A stretch of 64,000 nucleotides of DNA from Terrabacter sp. MAHUQ-38. GTDB taxonomy: Bacteria; Actinomycetota; Actinomycetes; Actinomycetales; Dermatophilaceae. The notes below the pieces were generated by a model that saw only the letters and a program-made list of their open reading frames with translations, did not search any database and was not told where the DNA came from. Both the position numbers and the translations under genes were made by a program. Position 1 is the stretch's first letter. Each line of letters starts with the position of its first letter. Shown piece after piece: positions 17,615 through 26,443 of this stretch. Location of the stretch: NCBI RefSeq assembly GCF_014518425.1, contig NZ_JACVCU010000003.1, positions 124,001 through 188,000 of the forward strand, written 5' to 3'.

Positions 17615-18259
17615 TCAGACGCCGCCGATCCGAACTCGTCGTCCGTGGACGGAGAACCCCTCGCACGCGAGGCGGCCCACGACCTCGACGAGCATCTCGC
17701 GTTCCTCGACCTTGATCCGCTCGTGCAGGCTCTCCTCGGTGTCGTCGTCCTCGACCACGACGACGCGCTGCTCGATGATCGGGCCGGTGTCGACGCCGGC
17801 GTCGACGACGTGGCACGTCGTGCCGGTCACCTTGACGCCGTAGGTGAGCGCGTCGCGGACGCCGTGGGCGCCGGGAAAGCTCGGCAGCAGCGCCGGGTGC
17901 GTGTTGACGACGGGCTGCGCACCGAGGGTGACGGGCCCGAGGAGGCGCATGAAGCCGGCCGTGACGACGAACCGGGGCGCTGCCGCCGTCACCTGTTCGG
18001 CGAGCGCGACGTCCCACGCGGCCCGGTCGGCGAAGTCCTTCGGCCGCACGACGAACGTCGGGATGCCGGCCCGTTCCGCGCGCTCGAGGCCGACGCACTG
18101 CCGGTCGGCGCCGACCGCTGCGATCCGCACGCCGTATGCGGGGTCGGCAGCAGCGTCGAGCAGTGCCTGCAGGAGCGTCCCGGACCCCGACACGAGGACG
18201 ACGACGGGCACCGGAGTCCCGACAGGTTCCGGGCTGGGGGCGGCGGGCTCGGTCGTCAC
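17615..18259 (-). CDS. purN: Phosphoribosylglycinamide formyltransferase
   Basis: Transfers a formyl group from 10-formyl-THF to GAR in purine synthesis. The protein has 214 residues. The GART fold begins VVVLVSGSGTLLQALL and holds the catalytic segment NTHPALLPSFPGAHGVRDAL and the DAGVDTGPII motif with the conserved Asp. The GTG at 18259 is chosen because a TACCCT -10 hexamer lies six bases upstream (leaderless); the longer frame from 18316 would add an Arg-rich stretch absent from the family. It is followed by purH and is divergent from a small membrane protein gene. Confidence 0.94.
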   Translation of the reverse strand: MTTEPAAPSPEPVGTPVPVVVLVSGSGTLLQALLDAAADPAYGVRIAAVGADRQCVGLERAERAGIPTFVVRPKDFADRAAWDVALAEQVTAAAPRFVVTAGFMRLLGPVTLGAQPVVNTHPALLPSFPGAHGVRDALTYGVKVTGTTCHVVDAGVDTGPIIEQRVVVVEDDDTEESLHERIKVEEREMLVEVVGRLACEGFSVHGRRVRIGGV

Positions 18260-18265
18260 GCGCAC

Positions 18266-18271
18266 AGGGTA
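18266..18271 (-). promoter_or_regulatory. -10 element of leaderless purN
   Basis: On the minus strand TACCCT lies six bases before the purN GTG, so transcription should begin at or within a base of the start codon. Confidence 0.5.
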
Positions 18272-18333
18272 ACGGCAGCCGCGCTCTCGGCCCGGTGGGG
18301 TCCGGGCCCGCGACATGGGCGAGGATGGAGGGC

Positions 18334-18726
18334 ATGACCGAGCCCCAGCAGGAGCAGGAGACCGCGTTCGCGCGCGAGAAGGCCAAGCGCACCCTGCCCG
18401 TCGCCCTGCTCGTGCTGCTCGGCCTGGTCGCGATGTACCTGCCGCTGCCGAAGCGTTTCGTCGCCTTCCTGCCGCTCCTCGTCGCGATCGTGCTGACGGT
18501 CCGGCTGCTCCGCTTCCTGTCCATGCGCTCCGGCCGGGAGAAGATCTGGCCGGTCTTCACGCTCGTCATCGTCGGCATGCTGCTGTCGACCCTGGTGCTG
18601 CAGGTCGCCTTCTACGGCACGGTCAGCGCGTACGAGGAGTGCCTCGCCGGCGCACAGACGAACCTCGCCCAGGCCGACTGCGAGAAGCTCAAGGAGTCGA
18701 GCATGTTGGGCCTCATCGTCCGCTGA
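18334..18726 (+). CDS. Small integral membrane protein of unknown function
   Basis: A 130-residue protein with a charged N-terminus of about 20 residues and three predicted transmembrane helices (LPVALLVLLGLVAMYLPL, FVAFLPLLVAIVLTVRLL and WPVFTLVIVGMLLSTLVLQVAF). Two cysteines lie in the short C-terminal loop (YEECLAGA and QADCEKL), which may form a disulfide outside the membrane. The ATG follows an ATGGAGG ribosome-binding site. It is divergent from purN and convergent with the PerM-like gene. I do not recognise a named family. Confidence 0.7.
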   Translation: MTEPQQEQETAFAREKAKRTLPVALLVLLGLVAMYLPLPKRFVAFLPLLVAIVLTVRLLRFLSMRSGREKIWPVFTLVIVGMLLSTLVLQVAFYGTVSAYEECLAGAQTNLAQADCEKLKESSMLGLIVR

Positions 18727-18744
18727 GGTCCACGCGTCTGAGCT

Positions 18745-20061
18745 CTATGCGTCTGGGGTCCCAGTGCCGTCCGCGTCGGGCTGGGACCCGGACGCCCGCC
18801 GTTCGCGGGCCCGCTCGACAAGGAGCACTGCCCCGACCCAGAGCAGTGCGCCGCCGACCACCTCGGCCGCGAGCGCCGCGGCGAAGGGGCCCAGGTGTGG
18901 CCCGACAGCGGAGAGACGGTCGACGCCGACCGCGCCGTTGCCGAGGGCGGTGAGCCCGACGACGACCACGACCGCGATGAGGGCCGCCACGGCCGTGGCC
19001 GAGACACGGGCGCGGACGTTGCCGAAGAACTCGAGCTCCGCGTCGACCCGGTGGCCGAGCCACACTCCGGCGGCGACGGGAGCGAACACGACGGCGTACA
19101 TCATCGGTGGGTAGTCCGTGGCCTGCGGCAGTGCGCCGAGCACCGGCACCAACGGCAGCAGCCCCGGCTGGGCGGCGGCGGGTGCGATCGTCGAGCCGAG
19201 CGCGATCTGGAAGCCGGGGCCGGCAAGGAACGACAGGGCCCACGTGGCGGCGTTGCCGAGGAGCGCGAGCTGACCGAGACCGATGATGACCATCGCGCCG
19301 ACGTTGGCGGCGTACTGGTCCTGGACGTCGGCAACGGCCGACCACGACAGGACCAGACGCACTGCCACGACGACGATCCCGACTGCGAGCAGCAGGCCGG
19401 CGCCACGCCAGCCGACGCGCCACACGGACGGCAGCCACGTCGGTCCGCGACGGAACCACGAGCGTACGAACGCGGGGGCCGACTCGTCGTCGGGGCGGAT
19501 CATGACGAAGCCCAGAGCGGCGAGCGGCACGAGCAACGAGCCGAGCACCGCGGCCACCCCGGGGGTGGCCGGCCCGCCGAGGGTGAAGAGCGCGAAGATC
19601 GCCGACGCGAGGCCGTAGCCGGTGACGAAGCCGGGTACGACAGCCCACTTCGCGACGCGGCTCCAGTCGCCGGCCCCCACGCGGAGCCGTTCGGTCGCGG
19701 CGAGCCGCCGCGCCCACCGGTACGCGATGAGGACGAAGACGAGGAGGAGCAGCAGCGGCGTCAGCGAGATCGCGACTCCCCCGGCGCCGACCGACTGGCC
19801 GTGCCCCAGGAACCAGATCGCGCTCGCGACGGACACCGCCGAGAACCAGCCGACCGAGGTCTCCGGCGCCGCGAGCCAGCCGAGGAGCGCGGGCAGCACG
19901 ACGACCGTCCAGGTGCCCACGGCCGCGAGCATCCCGGCGCGGAGCGCGGCCGGCATCGCGGAGGCCGCACTCGTCGTGGAGGTGGCCGACGATGTCGTCG
20001 ACGTCGTGGGCGTGCTCGGCGGGGCCAGTGGTCTCACTCCTGCTCGGTCGGTCGCGTCCAT
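18745..20061 (-). CDS. PerM-like multi-pass membrane protein (DUF6350)
   Basis: A 438-residue polytopic membrane protein with about ten hydrophobic helices and the GHGQSVGAGG and YPPMMYAVVFAP segments of the DUF6350 family. Its position next to purN-purH matches Rv0955 (PerM) of M. tuberculosis, a membrane protein linked to cell division and persistence; function here is by homology and synteny. The ATG at 20061 is the likeliest start, though GTG 20067 is possible and the ribosome-binding site is weak. The residues after the start are Ser/Thr rich and look disordered. Confidence 0.82.
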   Translation of the reverse strand: MDATDRAGVRPLAPPSTPTTSTTSSATSTTSAASAMPAALRAGMLAAVGTWTVVVLPALLGWLAAPETSVGWFSAVSVASAIWFLGHGQSVGAGGVAISLTPLLLLLVFVLIAYRWARRLAATERLRVGAGDWSRVAKWAVVPGFVTGYGLASAIFALFTLGGPATPGVAAVLGSLLVPLAALGFVMIRPDDESAPAFVRSWFRRGPTWLPSVWRVGWRGAGLLLAVGIVVVAVRLVLSWSAVADVQDQYAANVGAMVIIGLGQLALLGNAATWALSFLAGPGFQIALGSTIAPAAAQPGLLPLVPVLGALPQATDYPPMMYAVVFAPVAAGVWLGHRVDAELEFFGNVRARVSATAVAALIAVVVVVGLTALGNGAVGVDRLSAVGPHLGPFAAALAAEVVGGALLWVGAVLLVERARERRASGSQPDADGTGTPDA

Positions 20062-20251
20062 GGTCACAAGGACCCCGGCGCGGGGCGAGCACCCACGCCG
20101 CACGTTCCCCGTGTTCTTGTCCGTGACCCGAACGCGGCCCATCCGTGACGTGAAAACCCACGCTCGTCAGGCGGGGCGGGGCGACACTGTGAGCGGGGAT
20201 TCACCCCGGGCGTCCGCCCGGGGCAAGGGGTGCGTCAATGGGGGATCAGCC

Positions 20252-20938
20252 ATGAAAGGAACCAGTCTGCTTGCCGTCCTTCTGACGGCCGTCGGCGTCG
20301 CTCTCGCAGGAGCCACGCCATCATCGGGGGAAACCGGGTCGCTGGGGCCGCCGGAGGTGCAGATCTCGTTGGCGACCGTGACGACGTCGGCGGGGACCGT
20401 CTACCTCACCTTCGACGACGGGCCGCACCCGACCTGGACCCCGAAGATGTTGGCCGTGTTGCGCAAGTACGGCGTCCGGGCGGTGTTCTTCGAGATCGGC
20501 CAGAACGTCGCGTCGTACCCGTCGATCCCGCACAGCCTGCGCACCTACGGCAACCTCATCGGCAACCACACGTGGAGCCATCCGGACCTCACGCTCTTGT
20601 CGAACAGCGGGGTCACGTCGCAGCTCAACCGGATGGAGTACGCGGTCGGTTATCGGCCACGCTGCGTGCGACCGCCCTACGGTGCGACCAACAGCCGCAT
20701 CGCGACGATCATCGCGGACCGTGGCCAGCGGCAGATCCTCTGGACCGTCGACCCTCGGGACTGGTCGCGTCCCGGCACGTGGACCATCGTCAACCGGGTC
20801 CTCGCCAACGTCGGTCCCGGCTCCCGGATCCTGCTGCACGACGGAGGCGGTGACCGGTCACAGACCGTGGCCGCCGTCGACATCCTCATCCCGAAGCTGC
20901 GTGCGCGCGGCTACGTCATCGGCCTCATGGCCTGCTGA
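20252..20938 (+). CDS. Secreted polysaccharide deacetylase (NodB/CE4 family)
   Basis: A 228-residue exported enzyme. An N-terminal signal peptide of about 25 residues (LLAVLLTAVGVALAGATPSS) is followed by a complete CE4 domain: motif 1 TFDDGPHP at 53-60 with the catalytic Asp, motif 2 NHTWSH at 105-110 with both metal histidines, RPPYG (motif 3), DPRDW (motif 4) and the LLHDGGG motif 5. It should remove N-acetyl groups from a cell-wall glycan such as peptidoglycan. It is a monocistronic gene between convergent neighbours and ends near a strong hairpin. Confidence 0.9.
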   Translation: MKGTSLLAVLLTAVGVALAGATPSSGETGSLGPPEVQISLATVTTSAGTVYLTFDDGPHPTWTPKMLAVLRKYGVRAVFFEIGQNVASYPSIPHSLRTYGNLIGNHTWSHPDLTLLSNSGVTSQLNRMEYAVGYRPRCVRPPYGATNSRIATIIADRGQRQILWTVDPRDWSRPGTWTIVNRVLANVGPGSRILLHDGGGDRSQTVAAVDILIPKLRARGYVIGLMAC

Positions 20939-21009
20939 CCCGACCGGGTGCAGGCCGTCACTCCGGCTCCCACGCGGGCGGGCGGCATACGGCCGGGCAC
21001 GGAGACGTG

Positions 21010-21045
21010 CGAGCGGGCGGTCACCGGAAGGTGACCGCCCGCTCG
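21010..21045. terminator. 16-bp perfect hairpin with GGAA tetraloop
   Basis: Arms 21010-21025 and 21030-21045 are exact complements around GGAA, a GNRA-type tetraloop. The hairpin lies between the convergent deacetylase and sucD genes and should terminate both. Confidence 0.85.
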
Positions 21046-21064
21046 GGAAAGCTTGTGGCTCAGG

Positions 21065-21958
21065 CTACTTCGCAAGATCCTTCATGATCTCGCGCATGAG
21101 CTGGGCCGTCTCCGAAGGCGTCTTGCCGACCTTGACACCGGCGGCCTCGAGGGCCTCCTTCTTCGCCTGGGCCGTGCCCGACGAACCGGACACGATGGCG
21201 CCGGCGTGGCCCATCGTCTTGCCCTCCGGAGCGGTGAAGCCGGCGACGTAGCCGACGACCGGCTTGGTCACGTGCTCCTTGATGTATGCCGCTGCACGCT
21301 CCTCGGCGTCGCCACCGATCTCGCCGATCATGACGATCGCGTCGGTGTCGGGGTCGTTCTGGAACGCCTCGAGGCAGTCGATGTGCGTCGTGCCGATGAT
21401 CGGGTCGCCACCGATGCCGACGGCCGAGCTGAAGCCGAAGTCACGCAGCTCGTACATCATCTGGTAGGTCAGCGTGCCCGACTTCGAGACGAGCCCGATG
21501 CGGCCGCTGCCGGAGATGTCGGCCGGGATGATGCCGGCGTTCGACACTCCGGGCGTGATGAGGCCGGGGCAGTTCGGGCCGACGATGCGGGTGGTGCCCC
21601 GGGACTTCGCGTAGTTGTAGAACTCCGCGGTGTCCTTGACGGCGACGCCCTCGGTGATGACGACCGCGAGTGGGATGTCGGCGTCGATCGCCTCGACCGC
21701 GGCGGCCTTGGTGAACTGGGCCGGGACGAAGATCACCGACACGTTGGCGCCGGTGGCCTCGATGGCCTCCTTGACCGTGCCGTAGACGGGGACTGCGACG
21801 CCGCCCTCGAAGTCGACGGTGGTGCCGGCCTTGCGCGGGTTGACGCCGCCGACGATGTTCGTGCCGGACTTGAGCATGCGCTGCGTGTGCTTCATGCCCT
21901 CGGAGCCGGTCATGCCCTGGACGATGACCTTCGAGTCAGCGTTGAGGAAGATTGCCAT
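21065..21958 (-). CDS. sucD: Succinyl-CoA ligase subunit alpha
   Basis: TCA-cycle enzyme interconverting succinyl-CoA plus NDP with succinate, CoA and NTP. The 297 residues contain the CoA-binding N-terminal domain ([12 protein letters not shown], with [10 protein letters not shown]), GPNCPG, and the GHAGAI motif carrying the histidine that is phosphorylated. It follows sucC by 30 bases with an AGAGAGA ribosome-binding site, so the two form an operon. Confidence 0.97.
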   Translation of the reverse strand: MAIFLNADSKVIVQGMTGSEGMKHTQRMLKSGTNIVGGVNPRKAGTTVDFEGGVAVPVYGTVKEAIEATGANVSVIFVPAQFTKAAAVEAIDADIPLAVVITEGVAVKDTAEFYNYAKSRGTTRIVGPNCPGLITPGVSNAGIIPADISGSGRIGLVSKSGTLTYQMMYELRDFGFSSAVGIGGDPIIGTTHIDCLEAFQNDPDTDAIVMIGEIGGDAEERAAAYIKEHVTKPVVGYVAGFTAPEGKTMGHAGAIVSGSSGTAQAKKEALEAAGVKVGKTPSETAQLMREIMKDLAK

Positions 21959-21988
21959 GGTTCGTCGTTCTCTCTCTGGACTCGGGTG

Positions 21989-23164
21989 TCAGTTGGCGGC
22001 GAGCTCGGCGGCGCGGCGCGCGGCGCCGTCCATCGTCGGCTCGATCGTCACGAGGGGGTGGCTGCGCTCCTCGAGGATTCGACGACCCTCCTCGACGTTG
22101 TTGCCGTCGAGGCGGACCACGAGGGGGCGGTCCTCCTCGTCGCCGAGGGCGTCGAGGGCGCCGACGATGCCGTTGGCAACGGCGTCGCACGCCGTGATGC
22201 CGCCGAAGACGTTGACGAAGACGCTCTTGACCTGCGGGTCGGACAGGATGATGTGCAGGCCGTTGGCCATGACCTCGGCGCTGGCGCCGCCGCCGATGTC
22301 GAGGAAGTTGGCCGGCTTCTGGCCGCCGAACTCCTCACCGGCATACGCCACGACGTCGAGCGTGCTCATGACGAGGCCGGCACCGTTTCCGATGATGCCG
22401 ACGGAGCCGTCGAGCTTGACGTAGTTGAGGTCCTTCTCCTTCGCGGCGGCCTCGAGCGGGTCGGCCGCGCCCTTGTCCTCGAGGGCCTCGTGGTCAGGGT
22501 GGCGGAAGCCGGCGTTGCCGTCGAGGGTCACCTTGCCGTCGAGGGCGATGATCTCGCCGTCCTCGGTCTTGACGAGCGGGTTGACCTCGACGAGCGTCGC
22601 GTCCTCGTCGCGGTAGACGGTCCACAGGGTCTGGAGCACGGGGGCCACCTTCGCGGCGGTCTCGGCGTCGAAACCGGCCGCGTCGACGATCTCCTGCGCC
22701 TTGGCCTCGTCGATGCCGACGTTCGGGTCGACCGCGACCTTGGCGAGCGCCTCCGGCCGCTCCTCGGCGAGCTGCTCGATGTCCATGCCGCCCTCCACGG
22801 AGCACATGGCGAGGTAGCTGCGGTTGGCCCGGTCGAGCAGGATCGAGAAGTAGTACTCCTCGGCGATACGGGCGCCCTGGGCGATCATCACGGTGCCGAC
22901 GGTGTGGCCCTTGATGTCCATGCCGAGGATCTGGCCGGCGAGCTGCTCGGCTTCCTCGGCGCTCTTGGCGACCTTCACGCCGCCCGCCTTGCCACGGCCA
23001 CCGGTCTTCACCTGGGCCTTGACGACGGTCACGCCGCCCGACTTGGGCCCGATCTGCTCGGCGGCTGCGCGGGCCTCCTCGGGGGTGGTGGCGGTGGCGC
23101 CGGCGAGCACAGGGACTCCGTGCTTCTCGAACATGTCGCGGGCTTGGTACTCGAAGAGATCCAC
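21989..23164 (-). CDS. sucC: Succinyl-CoA ligase [ADP-forming] subunit beta
   Basis: ATP-grasp subunit of succinyl-CoA synthetase, 391 residues. It opens with [19 protein letters not shown], and [14 protein letters not shown] forms the nucleotide-binding region, EVNPLV and ALDGKV hold the metal-binding site, and [12 protein letters not shown] lies at the subunit interface. The start is a GTG at 23164, chosen from the family N-terminus; the longer frame upstream is not conserved. The operon is sucC-sucD. The 387-base region upstream contains palindromic repeats. Confidence 0.97.
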   Translation of the reverse strand: MDLFEYQARDMFEKHGVPVLAGATATTPEEARAAAEQIGPKSGGVTVVKAQVKTGGRGKAGGVKVAKSAEEAEQLAGQILGMDIKGHTVGTVMIAQGARIAEEYYFSILLDRANRSYLAMCSVEGGMDIEQLAEERPEALAKVAVDPNVGIDEAKAQEIVDAAGFDAETAAKVAPVLQTLWTVYRDEDATLVEVNPLVKTEDGEIIALDGKVTLDGNAGFRHPDHEALEDKGAADPLEAAAKEKDLNYVKLDGSVGIIGNGAGLVMSTLDVVAYAGEEFGGQKPANFLDIGGGASAEVMANGLHIILSDPQVKSVFVNVFGGITACDAVANGIVGALDALGDEEDRPLVVRLDGNNVEEGRRILEERSHPLVTIEPTMDGAARRAAELAAN

Positions 23165-23551
23165 GGGTGGGGTCCGTCCTCGTCGTCGATTCGAATCGTC
23201 GTCGACTGCGCCGCTGCGGCGTTCCCGGGGCTCGCGCACTCGCGCTCTCACGCTCGAAGGGGCCCTGCGCCGAGGCGCAACCGAATCAGGCTGTCCCCCG
23301 GACTCTAGTGGCTCCGACTCGTGACGGCCCCATCGGGCACCGCCGACCGGACCAAGATCACACCCCCGTCTCACGCCCGCCCGACCCGGTACGTTTCGCG
23401 CGCTCCTGACCTGAGCGCGCGAGCTTTCCGGATGCGCGCGACATTTCGCGCGCGTGCCCCTCGTTTCGCGCGCTCATGAGACGAGCGCGCGATCCGGGCG
23501 TATGCCGCGTGGGACGTCGACCGGCCGCCGACCTCCATGCCGTCGCCGGCT
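23165..23551. other. Intergenic region with palindromic repeats between sucC and the DUF559 gene
   Basis: 387 bases without a supported gene. The right half (23391-23492) carries three TTTCGCGCGC repeats forming hairpins; one GTATGCC heptamer is at 23500-23506. The sucCD promoter must lie in the left part, but I cannot place it with confidence. Confidence 0.6.
23391..23492 (+). repeat. TTTCGCGCGC palindromic repeat cluster, 3' side of the DUF559 gene
   Basis: TTTCGCGCGC occurs at 23394, 23444 and 23464. Two copies are followed by the complement: CGCGCGCTC 23397-23405 with GAGCGCGCG 23413-23421, and TCGCGCGCTC 23466-23475 with GAGCGCGCGA 23483-23492. They form short-loop hairpins of 9-10 pairs. 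Confidence 0.8.
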
Positions 23552-24508
23552 TCACGCAGCGGCAGCGGCCTGACCGAGTGCCCGCTGGATGCGCGCGCGC
23601 ACCAGGTCCGGTGACGTCAGGTCCGACCAGACCAGCCGCACGACCACCCAGCCCGCGCGGCGGAGTGCGTCCTCGCGCCGCTTCTCCTCGAACAGGACGG
23701 CTCGGTCGCCGGACTCGTACTTCACCCGCCCGTCGAACTCGACGAGGACCCGGGTGCCGGCGATGCGGAAGTCGGCGCGGTACGTGCGCCCCTCCGCCAC
23801 GACCTCGAACTGGGGTTGAAGCTCGTGCCCGAGCCCGGCCAGGACGTGCGCCGCCAGTGACTCGCCCGGGGACTCGTGGCGACCGTCGGCGTCTCGGAGC
23901 GCCGCACGGACCGGGCCGACACCGCGGTGTCCATCGAAGGCCGCGATCGCACCATCGAGCTCCGCACGCGTCACGAGGCCTCTGGTCAGGGCCGCATCGG
24001 CCGCGACCAGCGCCCCGGTCGCCCGTCCCACCAACCCCGCGCCCACGACGGCGTGGGCAACCGGCACCGTGAGTGGCAGGCCGGGCCGCGCTGACACCGT
24101 GTTGTGGTCGACGCCGTCCTGTCCGCGGTGCAGCAGGAGGCCGGCTCGGCGTCGTGACTGCCCGCTCCACGGTTTGGGCGGGCTCGTGTCCGGGGCCGGC
24201 AGCCGCGTCAGGTGGACGGTGGCGAGATCGACGCCGTGGAGGGGCAGGTCGAGCAGGACCAGCACGGACGAGTGGCTCGGGAGCGCCGCGCCCTCGTAGG
24301 CGCGGGAGAGTGCAATGGCAGTGAGTCGATGACGGTCCCGCTGGCTGTCGGGGACCCCGACGGCATACCAACCGTGGGTGAGCCGCGTGCACACCGACCG
24401 ATGGCACAGCAGCGAAAGAGCCCGCCCGTCGATGCCCGCGCGCAGGGCGTCGCGAGCGCTGAAGACGCCTTGCCTGGCGATGAGCTCGAGTTCCACGCCA
24501 CCAACCAT
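23552..24508 (-). CDS. AbiEi-like N-terminal plus DUF559 (Vsr/PD-(D/E)XK-like) domain protein
   Basis: A 318-residue protein. The N-terminus (GVFSARDALRAGID and RLTHGWYAV) resembles the winged-helix domain of type IV abortive-infection antitoxins. The C-terminal 100 residues form a DUF559 endonuclease-like domain with YRADFRI, VEFDGRVKYE and EKRREDALRRAGW, which fit the D, ExK-type and helix elements of the Vsr/very-short-patch nuclease fold. Such proteins are common in several copies in actinobacterial genomes, and function is not established. The ATG at 24508 or GTG at 24496 could start it. Palindromic repeats flank the gene on both sides, which hints at a mobile or duplicated cassette. Confidence 0.75.
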   Translation of the reverse strand: MVGGVELELIARQGVFSARDALRAGIDGRALSLLCHRSVCTRLTHGWYAVGVPDSQRDRHRLTAIALSRAYEGAALPSHSSVLVLLDLPLHGVDLATVHLTRLPAPDTSPPKPWSGQSRRRAGLLLHRGQDGVDHNTVSARPGLPLTVPVAHAVVGAGLVGRATGALVAADAALTRGLVTRAELDGAIAAFDGHRGVGPVRAALRDADGRHESPGESLAAHVLAGLGHELQPQFEVVAEGRTYRADFRIAGTRVLVEFDGRVKYESGDRAVLFEEKRREDALRRAGWVVVRLVWSDLTSPDLVRARIQRALGQAAAAA

Positions 24509-24604
24509 CGCTCGGGCGCGGCTTCGCGCCGTCGGCCCTCTCGCCCCCTGTGGACGGCACCGGGCCGCCGGGCTGGGGTGTGGATGACGGAGCCAGTCAG
24601 CGAC

Positions 24605-24687
24605 GCGCGCGAAACCGGCATCAGGCGCGCGGAACCTCACGCGCATCGGCACGTTTCGCGCGCTCAGCTCAGGAGCGCGCGAAACGT
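24605..24687 (+). repeat. TTTCGCGCGC palindromic repeats, 5' side of the DUF559 gene
   Basis: Copies at 24605-24614 (inverted), 24654-24663 and 24675-24684 (inverted). The last two form a perfect 15-bp hairpin, arms 24651-24665 and 24673-24687 with a 7-base loop. They are the same element as the cluster at 23391-23492. Confidence 0.85.
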
Positions 24688-24701
24688 CGTGAATCGCGGG
24701 G

Positions 24702-25157
24702 TCAGGCGGGGTGGACGTTGGCGCGCACCCAGCCGACGATCTCGGTCGTCGTGGCGCCCGGCGTGAACACCTTGGCCACCCCGAGCTTCTCGAGCTGCGG
24801 GATGTCGTCGTCGGGGATGATGCCGCCGCCGAAGACGACGATGTCGCTCGCGTCGCGCTCGGCGAGCAGCTCGACGACACGCGCGAAGAGGGTCAGGTGC
24901 GCGCCGGAGAGCACAGAGAGCCCGACGACGTCGGCGTCCTCCTGGATCGCCGCCTCGACGATCTGCTCGGGCGTCTGGTGCAGCCCGGTGTAGATGACCT
25001 CCATGCCGGCGTCGCGAAGCGCCCGGGCGACGACCTTGGCGCCGCGGTCGTGGCCGTCGAGGCCCGGCTTGGCGACGACGACGCGGATGACCTCGGTCGA
25101 CGGTGCACTCGGCGCGGCAGGGACGGCAGCGGCCTCGGTGCCGGGGGTCTCGCTCAT
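24702..25157 (-). CDS. Stand-alone cobalamin-binding domain protein (methylmalonyl-CoA mutase C-terminal type)
   Basis: A 151-residue protein made of an Ala/Pro-rich N-terminal tail of about 22 residues and one B12-binding Rossmann domain. The base-off/His-on motif [12 protein letters not shown] contains the DxHxxG histidine that ligates cobalt, followed by [12 protein letters not shown] (SxL) and [12 protein letters not shown]. This is the fold of the small subunit of isobutyryl-CoA-type mutases and of the mutase C-terminus. No mutase large subunit is in the window, so the partner must be encoded elsewhere. A TAGAGT hexamer seven bases upstream indicates a leaderless transcript. It is divergent from the lipase gene. 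Confidence 0.85.
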   Translation of the reverse strand: MSETPGTEAAAVPAAPSAPSTEVIRVVVAKPGLDGHDRGAKVVARALRDAGMEVIYTGLHQTPEQIVEAAIQEDADVVGLSVLSGAHLTLFARVVELLAERDASDIVVFGGGIIPDDDIPQLEKLGVAKVFTPGATTTEIVGWVRANVHPA

Positions 25158-25164
25158 GCCGGGC

Positions 25165-25170
25165 ACTCTA
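25165..25170 (-). promoter_or_regulatory. -10 element of the leaderless B12-binding protein gene
   Basis: Minus-strand TAGAGT, seven bases before the ATG at 25157. It faces away from the TACGGT at 25225 that serves the lipase gene. Confidence 0.5.
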
Positions 25171-25224
25171 GCCAGCACCGTGAGACGCGGCGCGCAATAG
25201 TGATGCATCGCCCACCCCTCGGGG

Positions 25225-25230
25225 TACGGT
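25225..25230 (+). promoter_or_regulatory. -10 element of the leaderless lipase gene
   Basis: TACGGT six bases before the GTG at 25237. This supports the GTG as the true start in the absence of a Shine-Dalgarno sequence. Confidence 0.5.
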
Positions 25231-25236
25231 CGGCAG

Positions 25237-26229
25237 GTGGCAGTGGCAGCACGGGCGGCAACGACGCCGCGCCAGACCAGCACCGCGACGCGTGGCGCGA
25301 AGGGCCCCAAGGGCTTCCTCGCAGCCGTCGGGGAGGTGGCCGGTGCCCTGCTGAGTCCGACCGGCCTCGCCGGTGCGGCGCTCGAGGCGACGTGGATGGG
25401 CCTGCACCTCGGGCTCTACCCCCTCGGGCTGCTCGGTTCCCGCGCGAGCGACCGCCGCCAGGGCTACCGCCTCGGGCACCTGCCGCCGACCCAGCGGGGA
25501 CTGGCCATCCGCAACGTGGAGGCGGCCGAGACGCCGATCCTGCTCGTCCACGGCATGGTCGACAACCGCTCGATCTTCACGGTCCTGCGCCGAGGTCTCG
25601 TGCGCCGCGGCTTCGGGCGCATCGAGACCATCAACTACTCGATCCTCACCGGCGACATCAGGGCGGCAGCGGCCGACCTCGGCGCCGAGGTCGAGCGCAT
25701 CGTGGAGGAGACCGGCTACGAGCGGATCCACGTCATCGGCCACTCGATGGGCGGCCTCATCGCCCGCTACTACGTGACGCGCCTCGGCGGCGACACCCAC
25801 GTCCACACGCTCGTCACGCTGGGCACGCCCCACCGCGGCAGCTACCTCGCCTACACGTGGAACAACAGCCTGACCCGGCAGCTGCGGCCCGGCAGCGCCC
25901 TGCTGGACGAGCTTGCCGGCCCGGTGCGCGACTGCCAGACCCGATTCATCGTCTACTGGTCCGACCTCGACCAGGTGGTCGTACCCCAGCACAACGCGGC
26001 GCTGCACCACGACGACCTCAACGTGCACAACATCGCGCTCCACGGCGTCGGCCACATGAGCCTGCCGATCACGAGCAGCGTCGTCCACGGGATCTCCACG
26101 GCGCTCGCCCACCTCGACACGAGCGGCGCGACCGTCACACCGGGCGTGAGCGCCCTACGCAGCCGGGCCAATACCACACCGAGCCCTTCTCGTGAAGGCA
26201 GCGGAGCGCGTGTCGCTCCATCTCGCTGA
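25237..26229 (+). CDS. Alpha/beta-hydrolase lipase/esterase
   Basis: A 330-residue hydrolase of the triacylglycerol lipase kind. The oxyanion region LLVHGMVDN, nucleophile elbow GHSMGG, acid SDLDQVV and histidine GVGHMSL give a complete Ser-Asp-His triad. [11 protein letters not shown] is a typical bacterial lipase motif. The N-terminal 60 residues are basic then hydrophobic ([31 protein letters not shown]), suggesting membrane association rather than a cleaved signal. A Ser/Arg-rich tail of about 35 residues follows the fold. It is transcribed divergently from the B12-binding protein. Confidence 0.82.
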   Translation: MAVAARAATTPRQTSTATRGAKGPKGFLAAVGEVAGALLSPTGLAGAALEATWMGLHLGLYPLGLLGSRASDRRQGYRLGHLPPTQRGLAIRNVEAAETPILLVHGMVDNRSIFTVLRRGLVRRGFGRIETINYSILTGDIRAAAADLGAEVERIVEETGYERIHVIGHSMGGLIARYYVTRLGGDTHVHTLVTLGTPHRGSYLAYTWNNSLTRQLRPGSALLDELAGPVRDCQTRFIVYWSDLDQVVVPQHNAALHHDDLNVHNIALHGVGHMSLPITSSVVHGISTALAHLDTSGATVTPGVSALRSRANTTPSPSREGSGARVAPSR

Positions 26230-26378
26230 GGCCCACCCGCGACTGCCGGCGACCGTCGAAGTCCGACACGGATCGGGCGTGTGGAAAACCTTTTGCGAAC
26301 CGCGTCGATGCCCTAATGTCGTGCGCAGTCGCGACCTCCACCGCGACTTTGTGACGTCCAGAGACGTGGCGCCCGATT

Positions 26379-26406
26379 TTGGATAACGAAATGGTCACGT
26401 TAGGCT
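26379..26406 (+). promoter_or_regulatory. Candidate promoter of the M23 peptidase gene
   Basis: TTGGAT (26379-26384), a 16-base spacer and TAGGCT (26401-26406), 37 bases before the GTG. The 214 bases upstream of the gene are visibly more AT rich than the rest of the window and contain a second possible -10 (TAATGT near 26316). I see no convincing riboswitch fold. Confidence 0.4.
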
Positions 26407-26443
26407 GGCGGCTCGCAACCTGTGAACGATAGGTAAGTCTTTC

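Noticed and set aside
26230-26443. c-di-AMP (ydaO) riboswitch ahead of the M23 peptidase
   Set aside because: Such riboswitches control wall hydrolases in actinobacteria, but I could not match the conserved core; only an ordinary promoter is supported.
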